64,000 bases of DNA, from NCBI GenBank assembly GCA_963693305.1, contig OY855904.1, positions 11,921,996 to 11,985,995 of the forward strand, read 5' to 3'. The stretch's first letter is position 1, and every line of letters starts with the position of its first letter. The notes beneath the pieces were generated by a model, which worked only from the letters and a program-made list of their open reading frames with translations, was not told the origin of the DNA and did no database searches. This document shows, in pieces, positions 10,713 through 18,788 of the stretch. Source of the DNA: Meandrina meandrites (taxonomy: Eukaryota > Cnidaria > Anthozoa > Scleractinia > Meandrinidae). A program made the position numbers and the translations under genes.

Positions 10713-12293
10713 TTATCGAAACATAAACCAAGCTAATCCGCCGACGACGACCGTTATCACTGCAAGATTAATCTCATGTTTCGTTGTCTCTGGCTTAGCC
10801 GGAAGAGGTTTAGGTTTAGGTTTCTCATTATCCTCAATCTTAGGTCTCTCTACCTTCTTCTTAATAACCGAAGTGTGAGGTAACAAAACCTTACTCTTTC
10901 CGAGGTTATGTTTTATACCGACCGGCACGCTCTTAGAATTAACATCTGTATTCACTCCCAATTTCATGGTCGGTTCGACACGTTTCAGTCTATTGTTATA
11001 ACCTATTGTGCTCTCTGTATTGATCACCATTTTTGAAGGTATTAACCACGTACCGGGAGAGACGGCTAAATCAAGCTTAACTTTAGCCTCCTGCACAGCG
11101 AGTTGAAATCTCTGTACACTCTTACTTATGTCCGGTTGTTTAATCGCATCCTCTAATAACACGAGAAACTCTTGTCGAACCTCTTGCGCACTTCCGGTGT
11201 TTCCGAGAATGCTGCTTCGAACGTTCACCTGCGCACCCAATACACAGTAAACAAGCGCTTCGATGGATTGATTAAGTCGAGCCTGACCGGCGTTTGTCAA
11301 TCCGTTAGATACCCTCGTGAGAAAGTATTCGTACTGATCCTCTGTCTCATCATTCAATATATACTGTAGAAGATTACCTTTAGATCCCTCTCCTCCCTCT
11401 TCGCTGAATTTGAAAAATCCCGGGTAGGAAGATTCATGGCCGGCCTTTGACGGTCCTACGTAAGAGACCCAAATGTAAACAGATCCCAAACCGTGATTTG
11501 CTCCTTTATGACAGCGAAAGTCAGAATCGGTCGAAACATTAAACTCTTTACAGATTCTCTTATAAGAAGGAATGTCGTATCTGTTATCCTTCTCATTAAA
11601 GGGTGGATCACCGGGTAAAGCGATCGAACTCTGTATTCCCCCCATCTGAAACAGGATTCTCCTGATTGTAAAGTATACATGAAACCAGAGAATAGCTCTT
11701 ATCTGCGGTGGAAGTTTGAGTTCACTATCAGTATCATTCTCAAATAGAAGACGCTGACTTACCCCGCAACCTGTCGTTGCACACCAGACGGCAAAGTTAA
11801 GCTGCTGCGGCCAATACCTCATATTCGGACCTGCCAACCATTCATGAGACTCTTTTGAAGAGGTGTGTTTAATTGTTGTATTCGAGAATATATCTCTGAC
11901 GGGTACAGAGAAATAATCTGCGGGTGTTGCGTAGATATTTAATCTCTTCAACTTCTCTCTCAAATTGAGAGTAAGGTTCTCACCGAAATCGACCGCAGGA
12001 ATCGGTAATGATGGTTTAGGATTAAGTGTCAACTCCTGCGGAAAATCTAAGGGAAGACCCAACGCTTTTTTCATCTCGTCGGGAAAGTACAGACTGTACA
12101 TAAACTTACTCTTATCAAAGACTTCATACTCTGAACCGTCCCTACCAACAAATCTTACAAAGGGTTCTTTATCATAACTATCGACGCCGTGTTTAAATTT
12201 AGACAGGTCGGCATTTGGATATCGATCGAGAAATCTATTCCACAGAGATTTGGGTTTATAATCTTTCTTATCATCATCTTTCTGATTGCTCAT
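10713..12293 (-). CDS. Polinton structural-type protein of unknown function, C-terminal TM
   Basis: Protein of 526 residues. The N-terminus is charged and hydrophilic (MSNQKDDDKK). The middle holds an aromatic/Cys-rich stretch (YWPQQLNFAVWCATTGCG, about residues 157-174) and a GIQSSIALPGDPPFN loop. Residues about 470-505 are rich in Lys and Pro (KPKPKPLPAKPE), followed by one transmembrane segment at the very end (INLAVITVVVGGLAWFMF). I believe this family recurs in cnidarian Polintons, but I know no assigned function. Its size and position in the late-type minus-strand block suggest a virion structural or membrane-anchored protein, possibly a minor capsid protein. No protease triad is evident. 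A TTTAAA motif lies about 20 bp upstream of the ATG. Confidence 0.75.
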   Translation of the reverse strand: MSNQKDDDKKDYKPKSLWNRFLDRYPNADLSKFKHGVDSYDKEPFVRFVGRDGSEYEVFDKSKFMYSLYFPDEMKKALGLPLDFPQELTLNPKPSLPIPAVDFGENLTLNLREKLKRLNIYATPADYFSVPVRDIFSNTTIKHTSSKESHEWLAGPNMRYWPQQLNFAVWCATTGCGVSQRLLFENDTDSELKLPPQIRAILWFHVYFTIRRILFQMGGIQSSIALPGDPPFNEKDNRYDIPSYKRICKEFNVSTDSDFRCHKGANHGLGSVYIWVSYVGPSKAGHESSYPGFFKFSEEGGEGSKGNLLQYILNDETEDQYEYFLTRVSNGLTNAGQARLNQSIEALVYCVLGAQVNVRSSILGNTGSAQEVRQEFLVLLEDAIKQPDISKSVQRFQLAVQEAKVKLDLAVSPGTWLIPSKMVINTESTIGYNNRLKRVEPTMKLGVNTDVNSKSVPVGIKHNLGKSKVLLPHTSVIKKKVERPKIEDNEKPKPKPLPAKPETTKHEINLAVITVVVGGLAWFMFR

Positions 12294-12402
12294 ATCTATT
12301 TATCAATCACATGTTTTTAAACGAAGTAAGGATTATACGGAGGATCTCTAAATGACTCATCGATCAGCTCCGCTTGCGATAGCACTATCATGCAATTACA
12401 GC

Positions 12403-12996
12403 TTACTCTGACCGGGCGAGTTTTTTTAACATCTCTGCACGAATCTCTTCCTCCATCTTTTTTAAATCCACCTGAGGTTGTGGTGGCTGATGCTCATTCT
12501 TTTCTCTTATCAATCTCTTCATCTCATAATACTTTTCACACTCTGATTTTACCAAAAGAAACTCTTCATGGCTTATCTTATTATCCGTCAACGCATTGGA
12601 GACAATGTCTTTCACTGTGTTTATCTTTGCTTGGCAGACAGAGACGGTCTTCTCATGCTTACTCACCTTCTTTGAGATGATCTTTGCAAGACTCGCTGTC
12701 GCTACACTCGTTAAGGCACAGACAGCCCCGACAGATCCCAAGGCGACAGAGACCGGAATACCGATTCCTGTAAGTCCTGTACCCAATCCTCCTCCGCAGA
12801 GAGCGACAGAAAGAGTTCCGCTGCCTGTAGACAGATTAAAAAGATAACTCCTTGCACGTTTATACTTTTTATACACTTTTTCACAATCGTGTAGATCCTT
12901 CTCGAGAAGGGATAACCAATCTGAACACTGTTTTAATCTGAAGTTTTCACCGGTTTGGACCGGCAACTGATGGTATATCTCTCTGTAACTATCCAT
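12403..12996 (-). CDS. Polinton membrane protein with glycine-rich hydrophobic pair
   Basis: 197 residues. An N-terminal helical region (about 1-55) is followed by a Gly/Ala/Val-rich hydrophobic pair (LSVALCGGGLGTGLTG, VALGSVGAVCALTSVATA; about 60-105), then a long charged helical C-terminus. The layout resembles small membrane proteins in which two hydrophobic helices sit between cytosolic helices. The start codon directly follows the stop of the upstream gene (TAAATG overlap region), suggesting coordinated expression. Function unknown. Confidence 0.7.
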   Translation of the reverse strand: MDSYREIYHQLPVQTGENFRLKQCSDWLSLLEKDLHDCEKVYKKYKRARSYLFNLSTGSGTLSVALCGGGLGTGLTGIGIPVSVALGSVGAVCALTSVATASLAKIISKKVSKHEKTVSVCQAKINTVKDIVSNALTDNKISHEEFLLVKSECEKYYEMKRLIREKNEHQPPQPQVDLKKMEEEIRAEMLKKLARSE

Positions 12997-13824
12997 TTAC
13001 TTTCTCTTTTGTTTATTTTTAACCTGTTCAACGAAGTAGACAACGACGGCGACTATCAACAACCACGCATTCTTTGCAAGAAAACCGATCGCCTCACCCG
13101 CTGTTTTAAAGATAAAACTTGCTATCGCACCGATCATTCCGGGAAGTATCTCTCCCAACTTCTTTCCTATAGCTTTAAAACCGTTGCCTACTCCTTTACC
13201 GAGTTTTGACAGACCGCTCTTAAGATTAGATACGATCACACCGATGACAGCGCCCACCGCTGATAGAACAGCGAACGCTGTAAAACCGTACTTTTTTAAG
13301 ATCGCTTTGACTCTATCTCTGAGTGACATGCGTTCCTCTATGGCTTCAATCTCCCTCTCCAGATTCTCCCTCTCTTCTCTCTGCTGTTCGATGTCGCGAA
13401 CGATGTTCTCTCTCTGACTGGGCCCGACATCTTTAAGAGAGGATTTGAGCTCCTTCTCTTTCTCTCTTCTCCTTGTTATATCTCTCTCATCAGTCTCAAT
13501 CACCTCCTCTGCAGATGGGCCGATACTCTCTTTTATCGTTTTCGGTAATTTTTCATTAAGTTCACCATCCGGTTTAAAAAGAGGGTAACTCTTACCTCCC
13601 TTTCTTTTCATTCTAACGACCACTCGATCATACTCATCTATGTCAGATGTAAAAGAGGAGTTTGCAGGATTGACTTTCGGATACTTTTCTCGTATTCTTT
13701 CCCAAGCGTCATCTCTTCTCTCTTCTCTTCGTATCAGAGGAGTGTTTTCATCCCAATTATCAATAAAAGATGTCTCTTCTCGGTAGTTGGGATTGTCGTA
13801 ACCTCTTCTCGATGTCGAGGTCAT
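12997..13824 (-). CDS. Polinton protein with coiled coil and membrane-active-like C-terminus
   Basis: 275 residues from the first in-frame ATG. The N-terminal third is acidic and polar. Residues about 110-165 are a charged coiled coil (EREIEAIEERMSLRDRVKAI). A Gly/Ala-rich hydrophobic segment follows (AVLSAVGAVIGVIVSN), then an amphipathic Lys/Gly stretch (SGLSKLGKGVGNGFKAIGKK) and a final transmembrane helix. This arrangement resembles membrane-perturbing virion proteins, but that is inference. The frame stays open, acidic and in the same style, upstream to about 13913 without an ATG, so the true N-terminus may have been lost to a small mutation. Confidence 0.7.
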   Translation of the reverse strand: MTSTSRRGYDNPNYREETSFIDNWDENTPLIRREERRDDAWERIREKYPKVNPANSSFTSDIDEYDRVVVRMKRKGGKSYPLFKPDGELNEKLPKTIKESIGPSAEEVIETDERDITRRREKEKELKSSLKDVGPSQRENIVRDIEQQREERENLEREIEAIEERMSLRDRVKAILKKYGFTAFAVLSAVGAVIGVIVSNLKSGLSKLGKGVGNGFKAIGKKLGEILPGMIGAIASFIFKTAGEAIGFLAKNAWLLIVAVVVYFVEQVKNKQKRK

Positions 13825-13945
13825 AGGTATCGATTCTCCCTCATCGTCGTCACCGGGATCAACCGGGTCAAAAGGATTATCTCTGTCAGTCTCTGTCGGG
13901 TCAACTTCTATGATTCTTTACAAGATAAGTAAAGAATCTTTAAAC

Positions 13946-14356
13946 TTAAAATAATCTACTCGCAACATAACCCAAAGCCAACATCCCTCCACCGACGTAG
14001 ACCATCTCACCCACTCTCTGGTCATCACTCGGTCGGTAGTAATCAGAGAGTCGAGGTTCTTGAAGAGAGTAATCAGGATGTGTCTGAGAGTAGAGTTTAA
14101 AAGCCTCATCAGTATTCGAGAGATTCTGTGAAGCCTGATGCTCCTCATCTCTCTGCTGATTATACCAATCCAAAAGTCTCTGTCTCTTCTCTTGGTAAGC
14201 TGCGTAATCTTTTTGATACTTTTCCAAGGCTTTATCGTGTCGAATTCTCTCCGTGTCCGTATTCGATCCGCTCAGATACTTTGCCAAATAAGATCCTCCG
14301 ACGAACGCTGTAGCGTTTAAAACTGCTCCGCCTATCATTAACGCTATGGTCGCCAT
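13946..14356 (-). CDS. Conserved Polinton small membrane protein
   Basis: 136 residues starting MATIALMIGGAVLNATAFVG; an upstream in-frame start at 14485 runs through promoter repeats and is less likely. Two hydrophobic ends (about 1-25 and 115-134) flank a charged helical centre with KRQRLLDWYNQQRDEEHQ and a LSDYYRPSDDQRVGE motif. I recognise the general pattern from cnidarian Polintons but no function is known. Two tandem copies of a roughly 30-bp unit with ATTGGTGAAACCTTTAA lie just upstream and probably hold its promoter. Confidence 0.7.
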   Translation of the reverse strand: MATIALMIGGAVLNATAFVGGSYLAKYLSGSNTDTERIRHDKALEKYQKDYAAYQEKRQRLLDWYNQQRDEEHQASQNLSNTDEAFKLYSQTHPDYSLQEPRLSDYYRPSDDQRVGEMVYVGGGMLALGYVASRLF

Positions 14357-14365
14357 ACCGAAGGT

Positions 14366-14418
14366 TAATATTATTGGTGAAACCTTTAATATGAATATTA
14401 TTGGTGAAACCTTTAAGA
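14366..14418 (-). promoter_or_regulatory. Duplicated promoter-like unit, ATTGGTGAAACCTTTAA
   Basis: The phrase ATTATTGGTGAAACCTTTAA occurs twice in tandem here and once more, as ATGATTGGTGAAACCTTTAA, at 18028-18047 upstream of another Polinton gene. On the coding strand it reads TTTAAAGGTTTCACCAAT and ends 10-20 bp before the ATG. It contains the TTTAAAG core found before most genes in the element. Confidence 0.55.
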
Positions 14419-14628
14419 GGGAAGAATTTTCTGTTTCTCCAAATAATCTTTCAAGTACATACTTCCTGACAAAACAGCGACCCATTTACCATAGTTGACA
14501 ATGCTGGATGATGGGTCGTTTATAAATGATTCTTTCATAGCCTTCTTCGCAATGTATCCGACCCCTGCCGATAGACCGATCAGAACGGATGCGTCAGTGA
14601 CGGTCTTCACAAGTTTATTCTCTGACAT
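14413..14628 (-). CDS. Small anchor-like membrane protein, paralogue of the fibre protein N-terminus
   Basis: 71 residues. It aligns along its length with residues 1-60 of the fibre-like protein (16585-14906): shared TDASVLIGLS/YDASVLIGIS, FINDPSS/NMNDPST, KWVAVLSGSMYLKDY/KWVGILSGSIYLKDY. Both contain two hydrophobic stretches. This is the membrane-proximal module without the fibre, perhaps a partner or a competitor for the same docking site (inference). TTTAAAGAT lies about 20 bp before the start. Confidence 0.65.
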   Translation of the reverse strand: MSENKLVKTVTDASVLIGLSAGVGYIAKKAMKESFINDPSSSIVNYGKWVAVLSGSMYLKDYLEKQKILPS

Positions 14629-14680
14629 TTTTACTCTTCAGAGATTATCTTTAAATAAATCTCACAAGAATGTGTCGTAA

Positions 14681-14884
14681 TCATTCCCCTTCTTTTTTTT
14701 CCTCTTCAATTCTTTTCAACTCTTCTTCTCTCCTTATGATCATTCGGTGATAATACTCTCCGCATTCACACATTCCCCCTCCCTCAGGTATCTTAACTCC
14801 ACAGGCGCAGTTCTCTTTTGGTGAACAAAACGTAAGATAAATACCGAAGGCAATGATGGTTATTATTAAAACATTACCCCACAT
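14681..14884 (-). CDS. Small Cys-rich single-pass membrane protein
   Basis: 67 residues: one N-terminal transmembrane segment (VLIITIIAFGIYLTFC), then a compact Cys cluster CACGVKIPEGGGMCECG that could bind a metal, then a highly charged Glu/Lys tail. Function unknown. The promoter-like TTAAAGAT is about 20 bp upstream of the ATG. Confidence 0.55.
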   Translation of the reverse strand: MWGNVLIITIIAFGIYLTFCSPKENCACGVKIPEGGGMCECGEYYHRMIIRREEELKRIEEEKKEGE

Positions 14885-14905
14885 TTTACAGAGGGGAGTA
14901 AATCT

Positions 14906-16585
14906 TTAATCGATCTTATTTATAAGTATCATACCGAACTTCTTATTTCCTAAATCCAAACCGTCAAAGATGGTGGAGACATCTGTGGTCTGTATAGACA
15001 GTTTTGCGTCTTTGTAAATATCTAAAACAGAGATAAAATTATACGTTTTCCAACCCTTGCTTGAGTTGGGTACCGTGATGTTAATATTATCGCTCAGACA
15101 CAGAAAGGGTGCGGGATTCAGTATGAACTGAACAGTACCGTTATCATCCTGTGGACCGGTCTTTAATCCATCGATAAGAGAGATAGAGTAGACTCCCGGA
15201 TTCTTGATTATTATTTTCTCATAGTCCTCCTCATTCACGATAAAATCAGAGGGATCGCTCTGTCTAACGTACTTTGTATGATCACTCGTTCCGTTTGCAT
15301 AAAATTTGACTACGTTTTCATTGTTATGTAAGAGATAACCTTTATACCAAATCTTTCTCATCTGCAAATTCATACTTGTAATGTTATCGTCGACGTATTT
15401 TTTTGTTGCCGCTCCTTTATCGACAGCAGGGTCTTGATAGAGTATTAAATTCTTCTGCATCGAAACGTTTCCTTGATCAAACACTCTCCAAGAGTTCCAA
15501 ACAGATGTGGGAATGTTGTTATAGAACCCTTTACTACCGTAAAACACGATGTAGACGGGCAATTTTTGGGGATAAGCGACCCCCGATCTGTACTTTATCA
15601 CTATGTCAAAGATTAATTTATCAGGATTCCAACTGGAAGCCCTTTGGGTTCTTACCAAAGTTCTCACATGGTTCTCAAAAACGTTCGATTGCTGTGCAAA
15701 TACGACCTCATAAGAGTTTGAGGAGGCTTTCAGCGTGGCTGACTCTATTGAATTGGTCACACTATCATCCCAGAACATTTCGCACACGACCGTGTACTTT
15801 AAAGATTTAGGAACATAACGAAGGTTGACAGCGAAACTGCTCTTGAAATAATCTTTTTTAAATTCGAGATTAAAATGAGCCGTCCTTTTGTTGATGGGGT
15901 GAAAATCTTTACTTGTAATCACTCCCATTCCTTTAATGTTGAGTTCATCAATGAGCTCATTTCCGAGGTTTCCCTCTAAAACGTATTTGAAATCGTTTTC
16001 CATCTCTTTGTCGACGGCATAATCAAGTCTCTCAGAGACGTAATCTTGCCACTGGGTCTGTAGAACGGCGTTGCTATTGCTGACGGTTTTGTTAACGTAA
16101 TTAACGTTCGCAGCGAACGTGGCATCCGACGAGGCCGCCTCTTTAAGATTCTTTATCTCGTTTCCGCTCATATCGAGATCGCCTGTCATCTTACCTCCCG
16201 TCTTACTAACAAGGCCTTTGAGAGTAGTTTTTACCTTTGCGTCCGCGTAACTTTTGTTAACTGCATCTTTGTCGCCGACGGGATTGGCGAGGTTTATAAT
16301 TCTCTTTGATTTAAGATCGAGATTTTTTTTATCGTCTTTTTTTGAGTTAAGGTTCTTACTCGAGGTATCCTTCTTCGAGTTAAGGGAATCTATCCTCTTC
16401 AGTATCTCTTCTCTCTGCACATAATCTTTCAAGTAAATACTTCCGGAGAGGATTCCTACCCATTTAAGGTAGTCTGTAATGCTTGTTGAGGGATCGTTCA
16501 TATTGATAAAGTAACCGAACCCTGAGGAGATACCTATAAGAACGGAGGCGTCATATATAGTCTTGAAGATCTTCTCTTTCGACAT
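14906..16585 (-). CDS. Phage tail-fibre-like protein with N-terminal membrane module
   Basis: 559 residues. Residues 1-60 are a hydrophobic module shared with the 71-residue paralogue at 14413-14628. Three stretches then carry the fibre-repeat grammar of tailed phages: INLANPVGDKDAVNKSYADA (97-116), GGKMTGDLDMSGNEIKNL (130-147) with NVNYVNKTV (160-168), and a third copy with QDPAVDKGAATKKYVDD near residue 390. The regions between and after are beta-rich; the last 120 residues (NPGVYSISLIDG to the end) look like a compact globular head domain. The likely role is a trimeric attachment fibre or spike on the particle. Motifs are seen; trimerisation and receptor binding are inferred. TTTAAAGAT lies about 20 bp upstream. 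Confidence 0.75.
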   Translation of the reverse strand: MSKEKIFKTIYDASVLIGISSGFGYFINMNDPSTSITDYLKWVGILSGSIYLKDYVQREEILKRIDSLNSKKDTSSKNLNSKKDDKKNLDLKSKRIINLANPVGDKDAVNKSYADAKVKTTLKGLVSKTGGKMTGDLDMSGNEIKNLKEAASSDATFAANVNYVNKTVSNSNAVLQTQWQDYVSERLDYAVDKEMENDFKYVLEGNLGNELIDELNIKGMGVITSKDFHPINKRTAHFNLEFKKDYFKSSFAVNLRYVPKSLKYTVVCEMFWDDSVTNSIESATLKASSNSYEVVFAQQSNVFENHVRTLVRTQRASSWNPDKLIFDIVIKYRSGVAYPQKLPVYIVFYGSKGFYNNIPTSVWNSWRVFDQGNVSMQKNLILYQDPAVDKGAATKKYVDDNITSMNLQMRKIWYKGYLLHNNENVVKFYANGTSDHTKYVRQSDPSDFIVNEEDYEKIIIKNPGVYSISLIDGLKTGPQDDNGTVQFILNPAPFLCLSDNINITVPNSSKGWKTYNFISVLDIYKDAKLSIQTTDVSTIFDGLDLGNKKFGMILINKID

Positions 16586-16630
16586 TTATCTTAAGAGAGA
16601 AGATCTTTAAATCTTCATAGCGAGGTGGCT

Positions 16631-16644
16631 ATGAACGAAGTTCA
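16631..16644 (-). terminator. 3' mini-hairpin TGAACTTCGTTCA at a gene end
   Basis: On the minus strand TGAAC and GTTCA can pair around a 3-base loop. The same sequence recurs at 18757-18771 downstream of the capsid-like gene, and an imperfect copy at 17473-17487 downstream of another gene. A 3'-end or processing signal is inferred from position only. Confidence 0.35.
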
Positions 16645-17031
16645 GAGCATCCCCATCTTCGGTACGGGAATCTTTGATGCTATCGCAGGGGGAGGATCAA
16701 CCTTTGTGTCTTTTCTGTAACTAATAATCATATTCAATGCGGTCAAGCTGATACCGACAATGGAGATCGCAGTTGTGAAAGAGATCTCAGGAATCCAACC
16801 CACCGCTGTGAGATCTTTACTCTGCTCGTCTCTCTCCTCTTCCTTCTCAGCCTCACGTTTCATCTTCTCTTTCAACGCCTCCTTAGCCCTTCGGTTATAC
16901 TCGGCGAGTTTCTTTCCTGCGGCGACCTTCTTGGGATCTTTCTCTTTTGTTTTAACATTACTCTCGATAGCAGGGGCCTTTGTGATCTGCTCACTAACAG
17001 TCTCAAAGTTGTGTTCAACATCTTCCGACAT
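16642..17031 (-). CDS. Polinton charged/membrane protein, 129 aa
   Basis: Acidic N-terminus, a Lys/Arg/Glu-rich helix (residues about 35-70, with AAGKKLAEYNRRAKEALK), one hydrophobic segment (ISFTTAISIVGISLTALNMI, about 82-101) and a Pro-rich tail. Function unknown; possibly a virion core or membrane protein. Its stop codon is the first three bases of a small inverted repeat, TGAACTTCGTTCA. TTAAAGA occurs about 20 bp before the ATG. Confidence 0.6.
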   Translation of the reverse strand: MSEDVEHNFETVSEQITKAPAIESNVKTKEKDPKKVAAGKKLAEYNRRAKEALKEKMKREAEKEEERDEQSKDLTAVGWIPEISFTTAISIVGISLTALNMIISYRKDTKVDPPPAIASKIPVPKMGML

Positions 17032-17053
17032 TTAGTTCTTATTAAACATCTCT

Positions 17054-17440
17054 TTAATCAATCTTCACACCCTTCATTATTAATTTACCGATAATGAAAG
17101 GCTTGAGATGCCAATAACAAACGTAGTGAGGGATTCTTATTAAGAGAACCCCTTCATCTTTACACATCTCATCCTTCAAAGAGTCTTTCATCACTTGATA
17201 CTCGAAATCACCCACACATGAGTGAAATAGGGGAGTGAACCTCGAGTGCTGCACACCGTCGTACTCGAATGCTAAACCTTTACCGAGAGGAGTGATCACG
17301 TCAGGGTTATAACCGTCCAACTCGAGGTTCTGATAAGTCCAAGGATTCTTTAACCAATCGGGTCTTACCGATTTGAACTCTTTTTTGAATAACTCTTGAA
17401 ATATCTTTCTACACTTCTCTTCATATACTCCGAATGACAT
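17054..17440 (-). CDS. Predicted PD-(D/E)XK / Vsr-like nuclease
   Basis: 128 residues. The motif layout fits a small restriction-endonuclease-like fold: ELDGYNPDV (about 41-49) with a candidate catalytic Asp, then LAFEYDGVQHSRF (about 57-69) with the E-x(n)-Q signature, a SCVGDFEYQVMKDSLKDEMC helix, and GVLLIRIPH as the closing strand. Proteins of this shape appear in large DNA viruses and related mobile elements. Plausible roles are replication-intermediate processing, repair or host DNA damage. Catalysis is inferred. Located between two small genes, with TTTAAA about 20 bp upstream. Confidence 0.55.
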   Translation of the reverse strand: MSFGVYEEKCRKIFQELFKKEFKSVRPDWLKNPWTYQNLELDGYNPDVITPLGKGLAFEYDGVQHSRFTPLFHSCVGDFEYQVMKDSLKDEMCKDEGVLLIRIPHYVCYWHLKPFIIGKLIMKGVKID

Positions 17441-17519
17441 TTTAGTTAACTATTAAGAAATGTTTAAATCACAATGAACGAAGTGAATCGGTTGGCTTAA
17501 CAGCCTTATTCAGTCACTA

Positions 17520-17804
17520 TTAAGAGTCATTAGAAACCTCCTCATTCTCCTTAGAATTCTCCTCAGAGGGTCTTAACTTTACGTGCTTAGCGACCTTAAA
17601 GAGTCCGCTAGCTAACGCTACCAATCTTCCTCCTTTCAGTACCAACATTCCTGCAAAGTTACTCAGTTCACGTTTAACAAGATCATCGTTCTTCAAGTCT
17701 TCATTCAATGCCTCCACATCATCCACGGGAATCACATAGGAGATAAGAACTGAGGCCGCGGAGATTGCTGACTTCACCAGACCTCCCGTCACTTTCTTTC
17801 CCAT
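17520..17804 (-). CDS. Small Polinton protein, 94 aa, amphipathic
   Basis: Lys/Gly start (MGKKVTGGLVKSAISAASVL), a weakly hydrophobic N-terminal helix, a middle region with VPVDDVEALNEDLKNDD-like acidic residues and a Glu/Asn/Ser-rich tail. I do not recognise it. It starts ten bases after the stop of the preceding minus-strand gene, so the two are probably co-transcribed or tightly packed. Confidence 0.5.
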   Translation of the reverse strand: MGKKVTGGLVKSAISAASVLISYVIPVDDVEALNEDLKNDDLVKRELSNFAGMLVLKGGRLVALASGLFKVAKHVKLRPSEENSKENEEVSNDS

Positions 17805-17813
17805 TACGGTCTT

Positions 17814-18023
17814 TTAACTATTGAAGTACTTTTTCACCTGTTTGGGAGAGAGTCTCTTAATATCTCCCAGACTCATCGCTTTACCGAGAAACTCCTCTGT
17901 CGATCCGAGTGAGGCGAGTATCGCGAGTGACTCTCTCTCTGTTTCGAGATCGTCATCGGGGGTCTTAATCTCCTCTTTAACCTCAGGTATCTCTTCAATA
18001 TAATCTTCGACGTTTGCCATCAT
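17814..18023 (-). CDS. Small acidic Polinton protein, 69 aa
   Basis: Highly acidic first half (VEDYIEEIPEVKEEIKTPDD), then a helix and a basic C-terminal motif LSPKQVKKYF. Function unknown; the size and charge would suit an adaptor or scaffold. TTTAAAGGTTTCACCAAT directly precedes the gene. Confidence 0.5.
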   Translation of the reverse strand: MMANVEDYIEEIPEVKEEIKTPDDDLETERESLAILASLGSTEEFLGKAMSLGDIKRLSPKQVKKYFNS

Positions 18024-18071
18024 TAATATGATTGGTGAAACCTTTAAATTGTTAATCTCACTCAGTCTTTT

Positions 18072-18692
18072 TTAAACCGGTATTTCGAGATAACACTCAA
18101 AAGGATATCTGAGACAGAGACAGAGTCTAGAGTATCTCTCCTCCTTTAACATTCTGTTAAATAGTCTCTTCGTCTCCATGTCTAAATCTCCTCCATAATC
18201 CTCGAACAGGGTCTTCATGCCGATCTGAGAGGGATTGTGAAAAGTTACCACGCAGGCGACGTTTTCTCGGAAGGGTTTTGCGATCGAGGTCAACTGCTGT
18301 GTTAACACCCATACACTCAATCCGTCGTGTCTTCCGGAGAAAGCGAGATCGATGAATTTATTGGAGCGTTGCTTAAGGTCTTTTGAGACGGCGCAGTCGT
18401 CGAGAATTAACAGGGTGTTCGTACCGGAGAAGAGAAGTGACACGTCTGTCAGAAGGGAATCGATCTCATCAGAATTTGAGGCATCCGGAGAGAGAACAAA
18501 GAATCGTTTATCACCTCGCGCGAACCCGTGGTAGGTTCTGTTCTTCACATATGTCGGGCAGATCAGAACAATGTACTCAAATACCTTTCGAAAGGGTCCT
18601 CTGAGCTGTTCTATTAGGTACTTTGTCTTTCCACAGTTTGTCGGTCCGGTTATGATCATGTGAAAGGGAATCTTGTCTCGTAACTCTTTCAT
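18072..18692 (-). CDS. Genome-packaging ATPase (A32/FtsK-HerA type)
   Basis: 206 residues, the usual size of Polinton ATPases. Walker A is GPTNCGKT (residues 16-23). Walker B is TLLILDDC, with the acidic pair just after the hydrophobic strand, and the downstream polar motif WVLTQQ follows. These are the defining elements of the A32-like branch of the FtsK/HerA P-loop ATPases, which pump DNA into icosahedral capsids. The gene follows the capsid-like gene on the same strand, an order common in this group. Frame intact; nothing missing. Confidence 0.92.
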   Translation of the reverse strand: MKELRDKIPFHMIITGPTNCGKTKYLIEQLRGPFRKVFEYIVLICPTYVKNRTYHGFARGDKRFFVLSPDASNSDEIDSLLTDVSLLFSGTNTLLILDDCAVSKDLKQRSNKFIDLAFSGRHDGLSVWVLTQQLTSIAKPFRENVACVVTFHNPSQIGMKTLFEDYGGDLDMETKRLFNRMLKEERYSRLCLCLRYPFECYLEIPV

Positions 18693-18756
18693 TTATCATT
18701 ATCTTTTTGGTCTTTTATACAAATATATTTTTAGTTTAGTAAAAATATATTTTACA

Positions 18757-18771
18757 ATGAACGAAGTTCAT
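18757..18771 (-). terminator. 3' mini-hairpin downstream of the capsid-like gene
   Basis: ATGAACTTCGTTCAT on the minus strand, 18 bases past the capsid-like stop. Same hairpin as at 16631-16644. Confidence 0.3.
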
Positions 18772-18788
18772 TATCAATGCGAGAGCCC

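Noticed and set aside
14357..14485. Longer N-terminus for the small membrane protein at 13946-14356
   Set aside because: The extension would translate the duplicated promoter-like unit; the internal ATG directly follows the motif at the usual distance.
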